Of a stretch of 64,000 nt of DNA, positions 48,238 to 61,775 are shown in pieces. The translations under genes were made by a program, and so were the position numbers. The number at the start of each line of letters is the position of its first letter. Position 1 is the stretch's first letter. This stretch comes from Spirodela intermedia (taxonomy: Eukaryota > Streptophyta > Magnoliopsida > Alismatales > Araceae). Below the pieces are notes generated by a model that ran no database searches, was not told where the DNA came from, and worked only from the letters and a program-made list of their open reading frames with translations. The stretch is from contig LR746277.1 in NCBI GenBank assembly GCA_902729315.2, positions 2,423,001-2,487,000 on the forward strand, written 5' to 3'.

Positions 48238-50580
48238 ATGAATCGCGTCGTGGGAAGGGTGACGTCCTTCCTCCTCCGGCGGCAACCTGCGGGTGCGGCG
48301 TCGGGGACGCCGGCGCCGCCATGGCGTCTGCGGGAGCTGCCTGGGGGTTGGGTTCCGGCGGAGACATTGCTTGGGGCCGTTCGGGGAATAAGAGTAAGAG
48401 TGCGGAACGGGAACCTGGAGCAGGCTCTGGCAGTTATGAATCGGAAGATGCAGTCGAGCGGGATGGAGCGGCTACTGAGGCGGGCACGCAACCAGGAGAG
48501 GCACCTCAAGAATTCCGAGAAGCGCGTCCTCGCCCGTAAGAACCTCGAGCGCAGGATCCGCGCCCAGGAGTTTCACAAGAAGCTTCGTCAAGCTCTGGTC
48601 AACAAACTAAGGTGGGCCCCTGATTCCTCTTCCTGCTGCTTTCTTCGCCCTGGTTTCTGCTTGTTCCCTGACCTGCGTGCATCATGACACATCGCGTTAT
48701 TCTGGGTAACCGATGACACAAAGCGATTAATCCTATGAAAGTCTCACTGCGATGCTCATAATTTCACGAAAATGGCTTTCAAACAGTTGCAATTTGCTTA
48801 TTTTCAGATTTTAATCTTGTGAGGTGAGTTTTTACGATTTTCTGTTGAATAAATGAGTAAAAACATAAACTATTCTCCAATCACTCTCTAAATAGCCACT
48901 CTACAAGGCGGCATTGTGTGTGTGAAAAAGATGTACCTTTGGTTCTTTGGTTTACGCGAGCCTATCTTATCTGAAGCTGTGTATTGTAAAACCAATGAGT
49001 TTTTTCCTTTTGTTCTTGTTTCCACAAGAGTTCATCTTTGCCTCCCCTGATGGGTTCCCCTTCACGTTAATCGTTCAGTACACTTTAAAAAAGGCTGTAA
49101 TATAGGCGAATGGGACGTTCCATTCAGAGCCTTTTTTGCTTATTCAAACTTTCTCGTATGATTGTGCCAATTTCGCATTGTCATCTCTCTACCTCTGAGA
49201 AATTGGCATCTTGTCACCACCTATAGGATCAGTGTGCTGTCCAAACATGGGGAGTCAAATCCGTGAAAAAGTTTTGATTTTGTGTCATGAACCTCCAGTC
49301 GTGTCACCCCCTCGCACAGGTGAAGAAGCTGACCAACTCTTGATACCTACTTCTCCGCGACTTTCTTTCTATCCAAGGATTCTTGTCATATTTTTCCTTG
49401 CACTAAGAAGGCTGATGTGTTCTTGGGCACTGTTTTGTCTGAAATAAGGACCACACGAGTAAGTTCGCCTTTTTAAAGGATAATGAACTATGGAGATCGT
49501 TGATCACTTTCATCGACCCATCCTCAATGAGTTCCCCAAATTGTGGTCGAATCCTATGGAACAACCTCCTGGGTGAGGAAATTTAATTGGTTTCCGTGCT
49601 GAAGAGTTTCTGTCTCTCCAGAGTGGAAGGTTTCTCTTTATTTTCTTGATTGAATCAGATTGTTAATTCTGTAGGTTTTTCTTCTATTATAGGAAGCTTA
49701 ATCCATGCTGTGAATGTCAAAAAAAGAAATATCAGGAGACACGAAGCTTGTTTCTAGTCTTTTACACTTGGTGGCGGAGTAAAACCGAGAGGGGGTTTCA
49801 TCCATCTCGATTGCCATGTATGATGATCTCTCTGGAAATCTAGATCCCTTTGCATGAGTTCATCAAAGCCCGAAGCAATCCTAAAATGCCTTCTCATTTT
49901 TTGGAGAGGTCCGGTGCTCCGTCTGTGCATCTTATAATCCTAATTTTTAAAAAAAGAATTGAATGATTTCTGAGGTCACCCTAGAAAATTCATGACCATC
50001 TTACATTGATCGTAGTGTGATGTGGGGATGCCACTCCTTCCATTAATGAAGTTCAAGGAGTCATGGAGAAGCGCTCGGGAGTTGAAAATGGTTTGCTGGT
50101 TCAGATTTGTGTTGGCTAACTTGAGTCAGCTCAAGTCAACCCTTAGAGTTTCCGATGTGTAATCATCTTCAACCCATTAAGGAGAACAGCAGGTTGCATA
50201 TGACTGGTTAGTCTCTTCGTTGGCTGGCCACGATTAGATGTGGTCTTGATGCTCATCTTTTTCTTTACAACTAGAACTTTAGCTGCCACCCAAAAGCATC
50301 TTATCCAATAGTTTGTAGGAAATATGGGAATCAAGTGTTCATTGTCCAAACACCTGATGAACAATCCATGGCCGCTGGAGCTGTATACGGGAAGCGGTGT
50401 TGGGCATTTCTCATCTGATTCGGGGATGAAGATTATTATTATAAGTAGATTCGTGGGCCAAAATAGATATTTCTTTACTGTCTTGGGGTGGTCTGGGATC
50501 GATTGAAAATCCCTCAAACCATGCTGAATTGTGCCTGCATTGATCGATCACTGAATTTCTTGTGTTGCAGGGGCCTCTGA
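48238..50580 (+). CDS. bS21-family organellar (probably mitochondrial) ribosomal protein
   Basis: Exon 1 (48238-48611) encodes an Arg-rich, hydrophobic N-terminus (MNRVVGRVTSFLLRR) that looks like a mitochondrial targeting signal, then the bS21 core: VRVRNGNLEQALAVMNRKMQ, RHLKNSEKRVLARKNLERRI and KKLRQALVNKLR. A donor (AG|GTGGGC) ends the exon within the Arg codon. After a 1.96 kb intron, exon 2 contributes only 10 coding bases (50571-50580), completing Arg-Gly-Leu and the stop, which matches the KLRGL C-terminus I expect for this family. The product is 127 residues. The protein sits on the small ribosomal subunit near the mRNA exit. An upstream in-frame GTG at 48232 is not needed. Confidence 0.88.
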
Positions 50581-50886
50581 GATCGCTCTCAGTGGTGGAA
50601 GAACCTGCTGCTGTGAAGTGGGCCTTGGAAGGTGTGTAGTGAGCTCCCCATCGTCCTTGGCTGCTGATCTGGGTTTTGTTCCTGTTGGACGTCGGTATCC
50701 TTTTCGTAGGACTTGCAGCCTTCTTCTATCTCGTTCGCCAATCTGTTCTTGATCGATCGATTCCGTCTTTCACGGTCTTGGGCCTTCAAAATCCAGTCTT
50801 GATAAAAAATATGCCGTCATCCTATCTGGGCCGAGTCCAAGCACTCCAGACCCACCTCTCTCTCTCTCTCTCTAATGATCAATGTA

Positions 50887-50939
<53 letters not shown>

Positions 50940-53531
50940 GTACGCTGATCATTTCTACGCCAGCGAGCCGGGGAAGTCATTTCCAGCCCAAAGTTAGGCC
51001 CCCATAAATGCCCACATTTATTCAGTTCTATATCTGGCTAAGTTTGCTCGTTCCCCTCTCTCTCTCTCATCCCCACCGTGAGGGCGGCCGCGGCCATATC
51101 GGGTATCCGTTGCGCTGGCCCGCCCCGGCGGCTAGGCTGGGCCCGGCCCGTCGTTCCACTTCCGAATGCCACAGCCCGGTCCAGGCCGGGCGGTCCAGTC
51201 CGGTGGACCCCGCCTTTAGGCCCACTGAGTCAATTATTGGGTTGTGTGGTGGGACGGTGCAGACAGCGACGCATCGGACTGAAGGATGCCGTATGCCTCT
51301 CTTCTCCCTCTCATCCCGTCTATCCGGGCTCTTTTCCCTCGCACCCCCTGATCGAGGCTCAAATTATATAAATATCCTGTTAACAATGAATATAACAAAT
51401 ATGCACTTGTGAGGGGGGGGGGGGGAGGGGGTTAGTATCATCAGGCCAGTGAGATTTTGGCCGGTTTCTAATGATGCCCCGGTTCATACCAACCTGATGT
51501 CTCCACATGCCGAGAGGGAGAGCGAGAGAGACGGTCGAGGGCAGAAATAGGACATTTAAGCGACAACCAGGGGGGTATTTTTTCAATTAAAGTTATGGGA
51601 CTATTAATGTGCTTTTGCGGGGCCCACGAAGTAGAAGGTAAGACACGAAGTGACGCCAAGCGCGAGGGGTGGGGACCATCAGGTAGGATCTAAGCTACTC
51701 GTTCTCGGTCAACTATTTGAAGATAAATCTCAATTTAATAGCAATATCCGAAAAATACTGACATTATCAGATAAGTACAGGAAGTCATTGAAATAATAAT
51801 TAAGCCAACTTAATATTTTATTATTAATTATTTCTACGCATATTTATGGGAAAACCTCGTCTGGAGGGCAGTCAACCGGGGGGGGAGGGGGGATGTGTGT
51901 GTTCCAACTTACCAAAGATTGCCCCCCATTGCTGTCCAATCAGCTGTGGCTTAACTCCCATGAAGCATTAAATGAAAGTTGGTGTCCATTATGTAATAAT
52001 ATAAATAATAAATATTCCTCGTCTTATTTTGTACGTATGAACAGAAACCCTTGTTCGATGGAAAAGTCAGCGTGTTCGAGTCTTAAGTTGACTTCCCTGA
52101 CACTGCCTAGTGCGTCTGCGGTGCCTTGGTTCACGAACCTCGACCTAATTCAGTTGACGGGCCGTTTCCAAAAGTGGATGGGGCTCTCCTGAAGCGCGGC
52201 ACGATCTGCGACGATCCTTCTGGAGTTAAAGGCCTACAGGAGTCCTCCACGTGTGGTACACGTCATCACCATTACTGGCGCTCTAGGGGGCGTCGCGCAC
52301 GGAGCGTGTGAGTTGATGTGGACATGTACCTACTAGTTAGTGGGCCCCAGGTGGCGCCGCCGGCCCACGTGACGTGCCCCTGGCACCGGTGGGCCTCCTC
52401 TCCCGCCGGCTAGTGCTGCCTCTGGACGGGCGCCAGGGGAAGAGGGGAATAGAATAGTAAACCTCGGCCGGCAACGGTATCAACCTCCCGCACATCGGAC
52501 GGCTGTGATTTTCCCGCTGGCGGATTCTGGGGCCCGCAGCGGATAAGCTCCCCCTCGCCCGCTGACGTGGCGCGCCGAAGGCCACTCGAGGCCTTGGGTG
52601 GCCGACAGGAGCGTCTGCGGCCCATTCTCTGTCCTACACGAACCGGCCATCTACTCTCTGACGTTCGGATTGACCCGTCTGCGACGGCCGTACCATCCAC
52701 GTGGACCTCCGTCCGTTTAATGCAAATAAATAATAATTAACGTATTATTTTCGGATCGGGTGCGGGTACAACCGGTCCGGTTGGTTTCTTAAAGGCTCTC
52801 GAAGGCTGGGGTGAGGTGGGTGGTGGGGCCCACCGTAGACATTCCACTGTCACGGCCCGTCGGGGATTTTGCTCCACGCTCACGTCTTCATTGTCAGTAC
52901 GAAGTTGGACGCCGTATTAAATTTATCTTAATTTAATTTCAGCCCCCACATTAAAATTCATTGCTCATTGTATCCGGGGTCCTTATTTATGCCACATATT
53001 TTTGCAAAAAAACCCTGGGTTTGCTTGATTTTGTGGTTGGACGCGTGTCGGCCACCATCCCAGTAGACAGATAGCCTCGATCGGGGGTGGAGGGGGGTAA
53101 TTTAGTAAATATGACAGACCGCGAATCCTTGAAGGCCCTCAGACATGGAGCCTGTTGGAGATATTTGCACGAGGCCGATGGCCGATGGAAGCCGAAGCCC
53201 TGCGGCTCCTCTCCTCCTCCCCTTCGGCTAGAGAGAGAGAGGGAGAACTCTAGAGAGAGAGAGAGAGATACAGAGATGCTTCTGTAGGACGTAGAGCCGA
53301 GAGAGGGAAGAGCGTCTGTTGCAGAGCGAATAAAATCCGTGACCGAGGCCGAGGAGGAGGAGAGAGAAGACGATTCTTCCTTCTTCCCGTCGTCCACATC
53401 GGGATTGAGCTTCCCGAGGAACCTGTAGAGGACATCGGCAGGACGTCATCACCGGCCATGTGATCTATCCGCTTATCCGTAGAGAGCTGAGGGGGGAGAT
53501 CTTCGGCTGCGCGAGGGTGGGGTGGGCAGGA
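50581..53531. other. Intergenic region upstream of the Dof gene
   Basis: The first 250 bp are the likely 3' UTR of bS21. A GA array follows (50890-50935), then GC-rich patches (51070-51350, 52330-52690) separated by AT-rich sequence, and finally the GA-containing leader of the Dof gene (53229-53270). Frames in the GC-rich patches have no recognisable domain. Confidence 0.55.
50890..50935. repeat. (GA)n microsatellite
   Basis: About 46 bp of GA dinucleotides, preceded at 50859-50872 by a short CT run that could pair with it as a hairpin. Confidence 0.95.
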
Positions 53532-54377
53532 ATGCAGGATCTCCGGCAGATACCGAGCGGCGGAGCGGGGAGGATCTTCGGCGGTGGGGCGGGGGTCTTC
53601 GCCGGCGGAGCGGTAGCCGGAGGCGGCGCTGCCACCGTGGATCGTCGGCTCCGGCCGCACCCGCAGCAGAACCTCAAGTGCCCCAGGTGCGAGTCCAACA
53701 ACACCAAGTTCTGCTACTACAACAACTACAACATCTCGCAGCCCCGCCACTTCTGCAAGTCCTGCCGGCGGTACTGGACAAAGGGGGGGGTCCTCCGCAA
53801 CGTCCCCGTCGGCGGCGGCTGCCGCAAGTCCAAGCGCTCTTCCTCTTCCTCCTCCAGGTCGTCGCCCAAGCCCTCCTCGGAGGGGTTCAGAAAGCCCTGC
53901 CCTTCGCCGCCGGCCGCCACCTCGCGCTCCAGCAGCGACAGCTCTGGCCTCGCCACCGCCGCCGTGCTGGACCGTGGCTCCTACGCGGCGGTGCTGCTGG
54001 AGACCATGAACGGAGGAGCACCACCGGCCTCCGCCACCGCCGCCGCGCTCTTCCCGGCGACGGGGAGCCTCACGGGGCTCATCGCCGCCTCGGGGAACCC
54101 GGAAGCGCTGAGTCTCAACTTTCAGCTGCCGAGGGCTGCGACAGCCGACGGCGACATCAAGGTGCCTCCGGCCTCCGTCTCCGGCGGGCTCATGGATCCG
54201 CCGCCGCCGCCGCCGCCGCCGCTGCCGCTGCCGGCGATGGATTGGCAGGGAGTCATGGAGAACACCCCTCCCTGGTTATTCGACACCGTCGGCGCTGCCT
54301 CCGTCGCCGACGACCATGGGGGCTTCTGGAATCACAACCACTGGGGTGAGATTGACCCCTCTCTCTTCCTCCCCTAA
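53532..54377 (+). CDS. Dof-type zinc-finger transcription factor
   Basis: A single frame of 281 residues from the first ATG ([11 protein letters not shown]). A glycine-rich start precedes the Dof domain (about residues 47-102), beginning [20 protein letters not shown], with the C2C2 zinc ligands C50, C53, C75 and C78, and ending [15 protein letters not shown] serine run follows (SSSSSSRSS), then a low-complexity Ala/Pro-rich region with a proline run near 230, and a C-terminus ending [13 protein letters not shown]. Dof proteins bind AAAG cores and act in the nucleus in vascular, seed, hormone and light responses; the particular role is not readable. The gene is strongly GC-rich. A Dof intron just before the domain is common in the family but is not needed here. 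Confidence 0.93.
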   Translation: MQDLRQIPSGGAGRIFGGGAGVFAGGAVAGGGAATVDRRLRPHPQQNLKCPRCESNNTKFCYYNNYNISQPRHFCKSCRRYWTKGGVLRNVPVGGGCRKSKRSSSSSSRSSPKPSSEGFRKPCPSPPAATSRSSSDSSGLATAAVLDRGSYAAVLLETMNGGAPPASATAAALFPATGSLTGLIAASGNPEALSLNFQLPRAATADGDIKVPPASVSGGLMDPPPPPPPPLPLPAMDWQGVMENTPPWLFDTVGAASVADDHGGFWNHNHWGEIDPSLFLP

Positions 54378-54684
54378 CTCGCCGGTGCAACAGTTAACAC
54401 CTCCATAATCGATACCCCGTGGGATGGAGATGAAATCAGGAGAAGGAAGAGGGAGACAGCCCCCCCGCTGCCACCGCCGGCGGCGGCGGCCCGCCCTCCC
54501 TGTAGATCAATCAATAACATCGTCGTCTTCCTGACTAAATGTATTATTTTTCGCTTTATTTCGCTCTACTGGATGTAATCCTCAGTGAGATGATCCACAC
54601 ACACATCGATCGAGGAAACACTCTCCTTGTCATTCCTCAGCTTCTCTTCTCCTGCATTCATGCTGCAGAAGGAACAACGGGGCA

Positions 54685-54722
<38 letters not shown>

Positions 54723-55652
54723 GTCTCTTCCGCGTCAGCTGAGCTGGGTCGGCGGCGGCGACGGCGAGGCACGGAAGCCACCGACATCCCGGTGGAGGCG
54801 GCGCCTCCTTGAAGGAGACAAACGGCGAGCGTAGCGACAAGGGGACGCAGAGACGCATGTCGGAGACTCTCTTTCTCTCACCTGAGCGTTGTGGGTGGCG
54901 GCTCCCGTCGCAAAATTCCTCCCGTTTTCTGGGGCTTGGATGGGCAACGCCGACTGAGAAGATAAACGTGAGAGCTTTTCACCGCACGGAGATTGACTGG
55001 TTGGTTGATCCCATTCGGTTGACTTCCAGGCCGTCACGACGCCATTCTGGGCCTTCGATAGAATTGGGCCCGAAATATTTGACCCATTTAAGTGACTGCC
55101 CATCTCTCTCTCTCTACGAATCTCTAGACCGAGACTGGAGTTGGAGCCAAGTGGATGGTCTTTTTGGGGGGATATAATCAAGGAAAATATTTATAAAAAA
55201 ATCGCGGGTCTTTACTAAATATGGATGAGATGATAAGTAGTAAGATCTGGACAGACCGCTTCATTTGGGGAAGGATCTATCTGGGAGTAACGTTCACCAC
55301 GGTAAAGAGCTCTCCACTTAAATTAAGCTGCTTTTCACCGGTCGCCGTTACAGATTGTGGAGGGTAAAATGGTGATTTTAATTTACAAAATAAAGGGCAG
55401 GTGGGGGTGACCGGAAGCTGTGTCTCCGGAAATGAGGACATATTTAATATTTTTTATGAAAGGGTCGTGAAAATTAAATGGTTCGAAACCTGTTTTGGGC
55501 CGCCGGCAGCTCCGACGATTCCGTTGGTTCTGCTACACTCTTGCTGCCGGAGGGAGCAGTTCGCCGGAGGGGCCCCGCCATTGGCCGCTTGTATCTCCGA
55601 TAAGGCGGCCTTTCTCCGAGGATTTGCTTTGTAGAGTTCCGCGGTTGCTGGG
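54378..55652. other. Intergenic region between Dof and MPB2C
   Basis: Contains the Dof 3' UTR, a CT array (54687-54722), mixed sequence, and the GC-rich leader of the MPB2C gene (55490-55652). No other gene seen. Confidence 0.6.
54687..54722. repeat. (CT)n microsatellite downstream of Dof
   Basis: CT dinucleotides with a CC interruption, about 36 bp. Confidence 0.9.
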
Positions 55653-58600
55653 ATGTTCGAGAAGGCGCGGAAGCACCACGCATTTGCGGATCCGCGGGAG
55701 CGCGGTGGCTCGGTGGAGTCGCGGCCATGGCTGCCCGAACGTGGCGGGGAGCAGCAGCCGTCCTCGTCGTTCTCGTCTGGGTCCCCGCCGCGTGCTCCCC
55801 CTCATCTGTCTGCTTCCGGGGCGGATCCTGGGAATGGCGACAGTTTCGACAAGGTCCTGTTCAGGAATCTCGTCGAGATGGTTCCCCTTGTCGAATCTCT
55901 CATGGTGAACTTCATGTTTCCAAATGGCTCCCTATTTCTCTCGCCATACTGCTTAAGTTTCTCTTCCTCTTTGCTAACATCCTTATGCTATTTCACATAT
56001 TATAATATCCTTCTTTAGGATAAAAGATCAAATTCGTCATTCACCCGCCGAGCATCCATGATCTACACTCCGGCTCCCGCCAATGAGAGAAAGGTGAGAG
56101 AATTACGCTTAAGTTCCTGTTTATGAAAGCTGTTGCTGATGTGTTTCGTGAAGTTCCGTCATGCGATTACCACGTCGACTAGTGGGTTTCACCTATAGAA
56201 CCGCGGGCTGCAATTTTACAGTCGTTAGATGGGATAGAGGATTACATGAGATGGCATTCTCGCTTCAACGATGGTAAATATACTCCTCCTTCAAAACCAG
56301 GGGGCTATTGATGACTTCGCATGGCAACAGTTCATGGATTATAAAATTAAAGGCTTGCACACGATACCTTTTAAAAATGTGGGATTGGAATTGACGTGCG
56401 GAGCTGGGTATCCAAGCAGTAATCTCGTTAACCTGATGTCTATTTCAATACGGGAAGTAATGCTGAAGATAGAGTTGGTAAGTGAGAAATCAATGCTATA
56501 AGTGTAATAAAGATTATTATGGTTAAGGCTTGAATGAATCTTATGGAAGGATTGTAGATGGAGAATAAGATCAAATTTGGAAACAATGCTTCATAAGTCC
56601 TGACTCTCATTTCTGCCTCTCTTTTTCTTATAACCTTGAGTTCCACATAAATCTGTTTAACCAATAGTGTTGACTTCCATCAAACCTTTGATTCCCTAAA
56701 ATAGACGCAATTTCCTTCTATCTCCTACCAAAGTGAATACCTAGGATAACATCCTTGAACAACCCATTGCAGCTATGTTTTTCATGCAGCGTGGATGATA
56801 AAACAAGCGTCCACGAGTATGATTTCTTTCAGATTGAACTCTTCTGTAACAGTCTTCTGATAACTGCATTGATGTCCTTTCAAATGAATGCCATTTGGTT
56901 AGACCAGAAAACAGAGAAGACTATTTCTTCTCATTATACTCACTTCGTATACATAGGCTATTTGAGTGAATGGCATTTGGTAGACTAAAATAAGCTCTTT
57001 ATGCTCACAGACTTCTGCTACGAAAAACAGGAAGACAGCTCAAAGTGTGTCGACAAAAAGTCAAAGGGAGACCAGCGATAATAGTTCAAGCAAACTCATC
57101 TGTAGAGATGATGGCTGTCAGGGGGATGACTCTTCAGTCCTGTCAACAGGGGCCCCTGAGCAAGAGGATATTCGAAGAGATAGAGCAGAATTAATTTCTT
57201 TGAAGGAGCAAGTGGCTGATCTGCAGAATAAATTGTTAGAGAAAGATGAAGCCCTAAAGTCCATGGAAGATTCATTGAATCATATGAACTCAGTCCGTGC
57301 GATTGTTGATGAACTGAAACACCAAGTCGAAGAGAAGGATTCAATGATCAAATCTGCCATATCTCAGCTCTCCAGTTTGAAGGTATCTGTAATTCAACAC
57401 TTCTGCCGTCAGAGTTTCTTTGTTCTGCAATGTTAGCCTAAATGCATGTATCTCATCCCAACGTTTCATTTTGGTCTTAACTTTGGTGGGAATCATCTTC
57501 TCGAATAAATAATTTCACCAAGATACTTATTTTACCTTCATCTTCATCATTATCACATGTTCATTTATCCTACTACGCTGTCAACAGTATACTTTAGGAA
57601 GATCCTGGCACATTGAAACATGTCTTTATGACTGCTGCTAGCCTAACATTTAATCTTTCCACGCTCAAATAACTGTTGCAGGCTCTGAACTCTCTATCAT
57701 TTGACTCCAAGAGTTACGTTAACATGCTCTGTGATGTGTCTGATAGGGTAGAAGGTGGCCCTGAATTGTATTCAAAACTTTTGTATGTTTCATATTGTTG
57801 ATGGGTCGGGAGTAGGTGAGAGTTGTCTGAGGAATCCCTCTCCCCCAAACTTATTCTACAGTTATTTTGATGTAGTCACATACATGTGAACCCTCTTTCA
57901 AGAGATGGTTATAGTTAATTCAATTTTTAGACAAATAACTTGCAGCTGGTGTACTTCCCTTTACAGATTAAACTTGCTGACAAGCAGGCGGCATTGGAAA
58001 AATTCGAGTGGGAGGCAAAAACCTCAAATCAAAAGGTTGAGCAACTTCAGGGGGAGTTGGACACTGTCGAATATGAAATCAGTGTGTTCATGCAGATATT
58101 CGAAGAACTGTCAAAGAGTGATTCACATTCGTCAACAGATGAAAATATTACCTATTTTGATAATTTTGATATTCTCCCAGACATAGTAAGTTCGAATTTC
58201 TTACTTGATGAAGTGACATACTATTTATTACTTTTGGAGAATGGGCAAGGTCTTCCTGGGTTTAATTTACTTGTCTGTTGTCACACTTAAGACTATTTGT
58301 GTCCAGACCATCACCTCTACCAAATATCATACCTCTCATATGGGTGTTTCAAGTTTTGAATGTATTTTTGACGAGATGCACATTTCTCCCTTATCCTTCT
58401 CCCTAAGATATTCAGCTGGGTTGATATTTAGTCAGATCTAAAACATATCATAAAAACTGCAAGCATTCCATGGTTCTAGTGTACCGTTTTAATTTATTCC
58501 ATGTTATGTTGACGAAATTGAAGCAGGAGATGCGAGAACACTGGTACTGTAACATAACGTTATAAAAACTTCAGTAGTTAAGGCTAGGTAGTAATTTTTT

Positions 58601-60098
58601 ATATTATTATTTGTACTCTTATAATGTGTCATGTATTTTGGAGGACTGATTTTTTAAAAAGAAATTGGCACAACACCTAGTTTTTCTTTACATTCAGCCG
58701 GAGACTACTGAACGTATTTGTGAAATTTATTAGAAATGCTGTCTCAAATTTATTACGTTCAGCCTAGTTTTTCTTTAAGTTCACAAATTCTCTGCATTTG
58801 TGAAATTTTGTTAGAAATGACTCTGTCTGAATCCTCATTTTCTAGGGTATAGTGTTGTTTAGTTGTCTACGATTTGCTTGATGCATACTATCTTCATGAA
58901 ATTTGGTCCACATTGCATCAAACCGAACCCAGATACAAACCCTAGTAGAGTCTTTAACTAAAAACTACGGCAATTGCCATCAAGAAACCTTGTTGAGTTC
59001 AGTCACAATATGTAGGAAAGACTAGGCTACTTTGAGTGGAAAACACAATTTCTCTTGGTCTTCTCCGGATGAACATTTCTTAAATTGTGTTGTGTCATAG
59101 GTCAAAACCAATGATGGAATCTTTCAGGGTGATTATCTTTTTTGAGAATATTTTCTGCAGGCATTTGTTAATCCATGCACGAGTTCATGAAACACAGTCA
59201 TTGTACATTCTTCTTACCGCCCATGAATCGACCTGAAACTGCCTTAAATATGTTTCTAGTCGAACGTTGTGGAGAACAATCTACTAGTTGATGTATGAGT
59301 TTTATCTGTGAGTCGATTAGAAGATTAAACCCAGAAGTCGCACATTGTCTCATGTTTGTGTGTTAACGTGCCATTTAGAATGTGGTCTCATTAGATCCAT
59401 GTTAGGTCCTTTGGTATAATGAAGATCGAACTGCTAGTCGATGTGCGAGCTACATCAGTGAATCTATTGGAAAAATGAGACCGAAAAGTTCCGCATCACC
59501 TCATATTGTTGTGATCATAACCCATTTAGAATGGGGGTCATGAGACCCATATTAGGTATTTTGGAGCGATGGAATGGAATGTGATAGTATGAAGACTGAT
59601 CTACCAGTTGACGGATTCTGATAATCTCCCTTAGATGCGACACATAAATGGGGTTTTTTGATATTCTGATTCTGATATTTTGGGGTTTTGTTGGGTGAAC
59701 GTAAATGGGGTGCATGCAGTCCAAGAACAAGAACTGAGAACTCTGAAACCATGTCAGGGTAGCTCGGTCATCTAAATTCAAAACAAACTGGAAATGAATG
59801 GAGCAGGCCCATCGTTTTGGTCACATTTTTTTGGGGTAATTATCAATGCGTCCACCTTAAGATGGCATTCCTCCAAATGTGGGTTGAGTTTCCTTAAGAG
59901 CTAATTGTAATAGTCATTAGAAATTATTTTGTCATTCCATGACCAGTATGTTTCCGACAGGATGTTGACGAGGATGGGATGGAGGAGGCAAGAAGGGATT
60001 ACATGGCTGCCATTGCCACCGCAAAGGAAAACCCTACTGAGGAGACACTGTGTGCCGCAGCTGAGGCGAGGCAGAGGCTTCAAGCTTTCGTGCTCTGA
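55653..60098 (+). CDS. MPB2C: MPB2C-like microtubule-binding protein
   Basis: Five exons (55653-55904, 56019-56093, 57011-57382, 57967-58185, 59961-60098), all in phase 0, give 351 residues. The order of conserved blocks matches MPB2C: FRNLVEMVPLVESLM, DKRSNSSFTRRASMIYTPAP, a basic serine-rich segment, a coiled coil (about 150-270) with ISLKEQVADLQNKLLEKDEA and IKLADKQAALEKFEWEAKTS, an acidic ITYFDNFDILPDIDVDEDGM segment, and the C-terminal EEARRDYMAAIATAKENPTE with LQAFVL. MPB2C is a plant-specific protein that aligns along cortical microtubules. It was found as an interactor of a tobamovirus movement protein and also binds KNOTTED1 homeodomain proteins, limiting their cell-to-cell movement. 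Introns 4 (1.8 kb) and 2 (0.9 kb) are long. Confidence 0.93.
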
Positions 60099-61728
60099 TG
60101 ATTTGATGTCCATCCATCAGATGTTGAGTATAAGATTACTCTGAAGGAGATTCTTCTTTAATTATCTCTTTGAGTTGGCTAATTCCATAGTTCTTCGGGC
60201 GGTAGGTCTGAAACCTTTGACTTTCCTTCTCTTTGCTGGTCAACTCATGTGGGACTTTTGATTTGGCATCATCTGTACATTATTTGATTACGCTGACCTT
60301 GGTCTTTCAAGCTGGTGCTTTCTTGATCGAGGCAGACAGATCTATGACCAGACTGCAGTTTGCCATGAGGACAATAAGATAAGGCCGGCCCGGTTGGGAT
60401 AAGGTCAGTGCAAAAAAATCGAAGAACACGATCCAGGTATGTTCGAAAAATCTATATAATGCAGTCTCATGATGCTTATGGTAAAGCTTCTGCGCCAAGA
60501 ATAGCAAGTCTTATAGTTTAGTACTTGAAACACGTTGACTTCAACAGGATGATCTTGGTGTAGATCTTCTTATGGAACTATGCAAAATTAGAAAGGCATG
60601 AAGAACTCTTAAAATACTTTATTTATGTAGAAAAATATATTAAATAAAATAATGCAAGAAAAAAAAGGAACTGTGTAGACTAGGGGAGTTAAAAATTTAG
60701 ACAAAATGAAATGTCAGTAATGTGTAAAATTAGGAATTCTTTGAAATTACGTAGGCTTCCAAAAAGATTGGAAAGAAACTTATAGGCCACAAACTGTGTG
60801 GCTTTGGTGGTCACTCACTTCCCACTTTCTTCTTCCTACAAACCACACAGCGGTGAGGACAATGGCCTAGACGGCGATTGGGTTCCTCATTGAGATGCCG
60901 CCGCTGCTCCTGAGACGGTCAGTTCAGCACAATGGCCTACTGACCATCAATGGTTTCCCTTGCTTCAACAGTCGCATCAGCTTCTCTTCAAGAACATGTT
61001 TTCCCTCTGTGCTCTTCCTCTCTCAGGTGCCCCCACTCCGCCATTAATCCTAACAAAGGCGGCATCTCAAAAGAAAACCATCCTTCTTCCCTCCTCTGTC
61101 ACCACAATGCATCCGCTTGTCATCTTCTTGGTCCTCCTGTTGACCCTCTCTGGTCTGGTCTGGCGCAGGCATAAACCCCCTGCTTCATCTTCAACAGTGA
61201 CAACGACATGTCCACCACCCAGTGCTTTTGCCTCTTCAGTGCTAGCATCAATGTTGGAGGGGAAGGCCCTTGCCCTCTAGGTGCTTGGCATTCCAGTCGG
61301 CTATGGTGTAGAGCTCTGAAAATTAGGGTTTCAGTAAACTATGAAATATTATAAATTGGATTTTTGATACCAAATATGTGGTTGTACAGATAACCAAAGC
61401 ACATCACAAAGTCAACAAATGTCAAAGTAAAATGAAATTAATGTTGAATATGTTTCCTTGATAAGAATGTGTAGTTTCTAAAGAGTCAAGAGGCACACAA
61501 TGTTCCAAACCTACAATTGATGGCAAGTCCAAATATAAATCAACTTATAATAACATATCATAAGGAGTAGATTGTTTTTGTGGTTGGGAGAGAAACTCTG
61601 ACATCCACACCAAGACCAAGAGAGGCTTAGGTGGAGAAACAAACAAAGTAGAGTGATTCTCTTAGTTCACCTTCTTCCAGATGTTTGGAGCACAAGACCA
61701 CCTTCTTCTTGAAACCAATAGGAACACT

Positions 61729-61775
<47 letters not shown>

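Noticed and set aside
53522-54349. A 275-codon frame overlapping the Dof gene
   Set aside because: Alternative frame of GC-rich Dof coding sequence, with Ala/Arg-rich composition; the Dof frame has the zinc-finger motif.
57683-57800. Possible extra exon in MPB2C (ALNSLSFDSKSYVNMLC)
   Set aside because: An acceptor precedes it, but it leads to a stop, and the flanking exons already join in frame exactly where MPB2C homologues are continuous.
60960-61280. Membrane-anchored enzyme gene (for example a P450 N-terminus)
   Set aside because: Only one hydrophobic stretch is present and no family motif follows before the stop.
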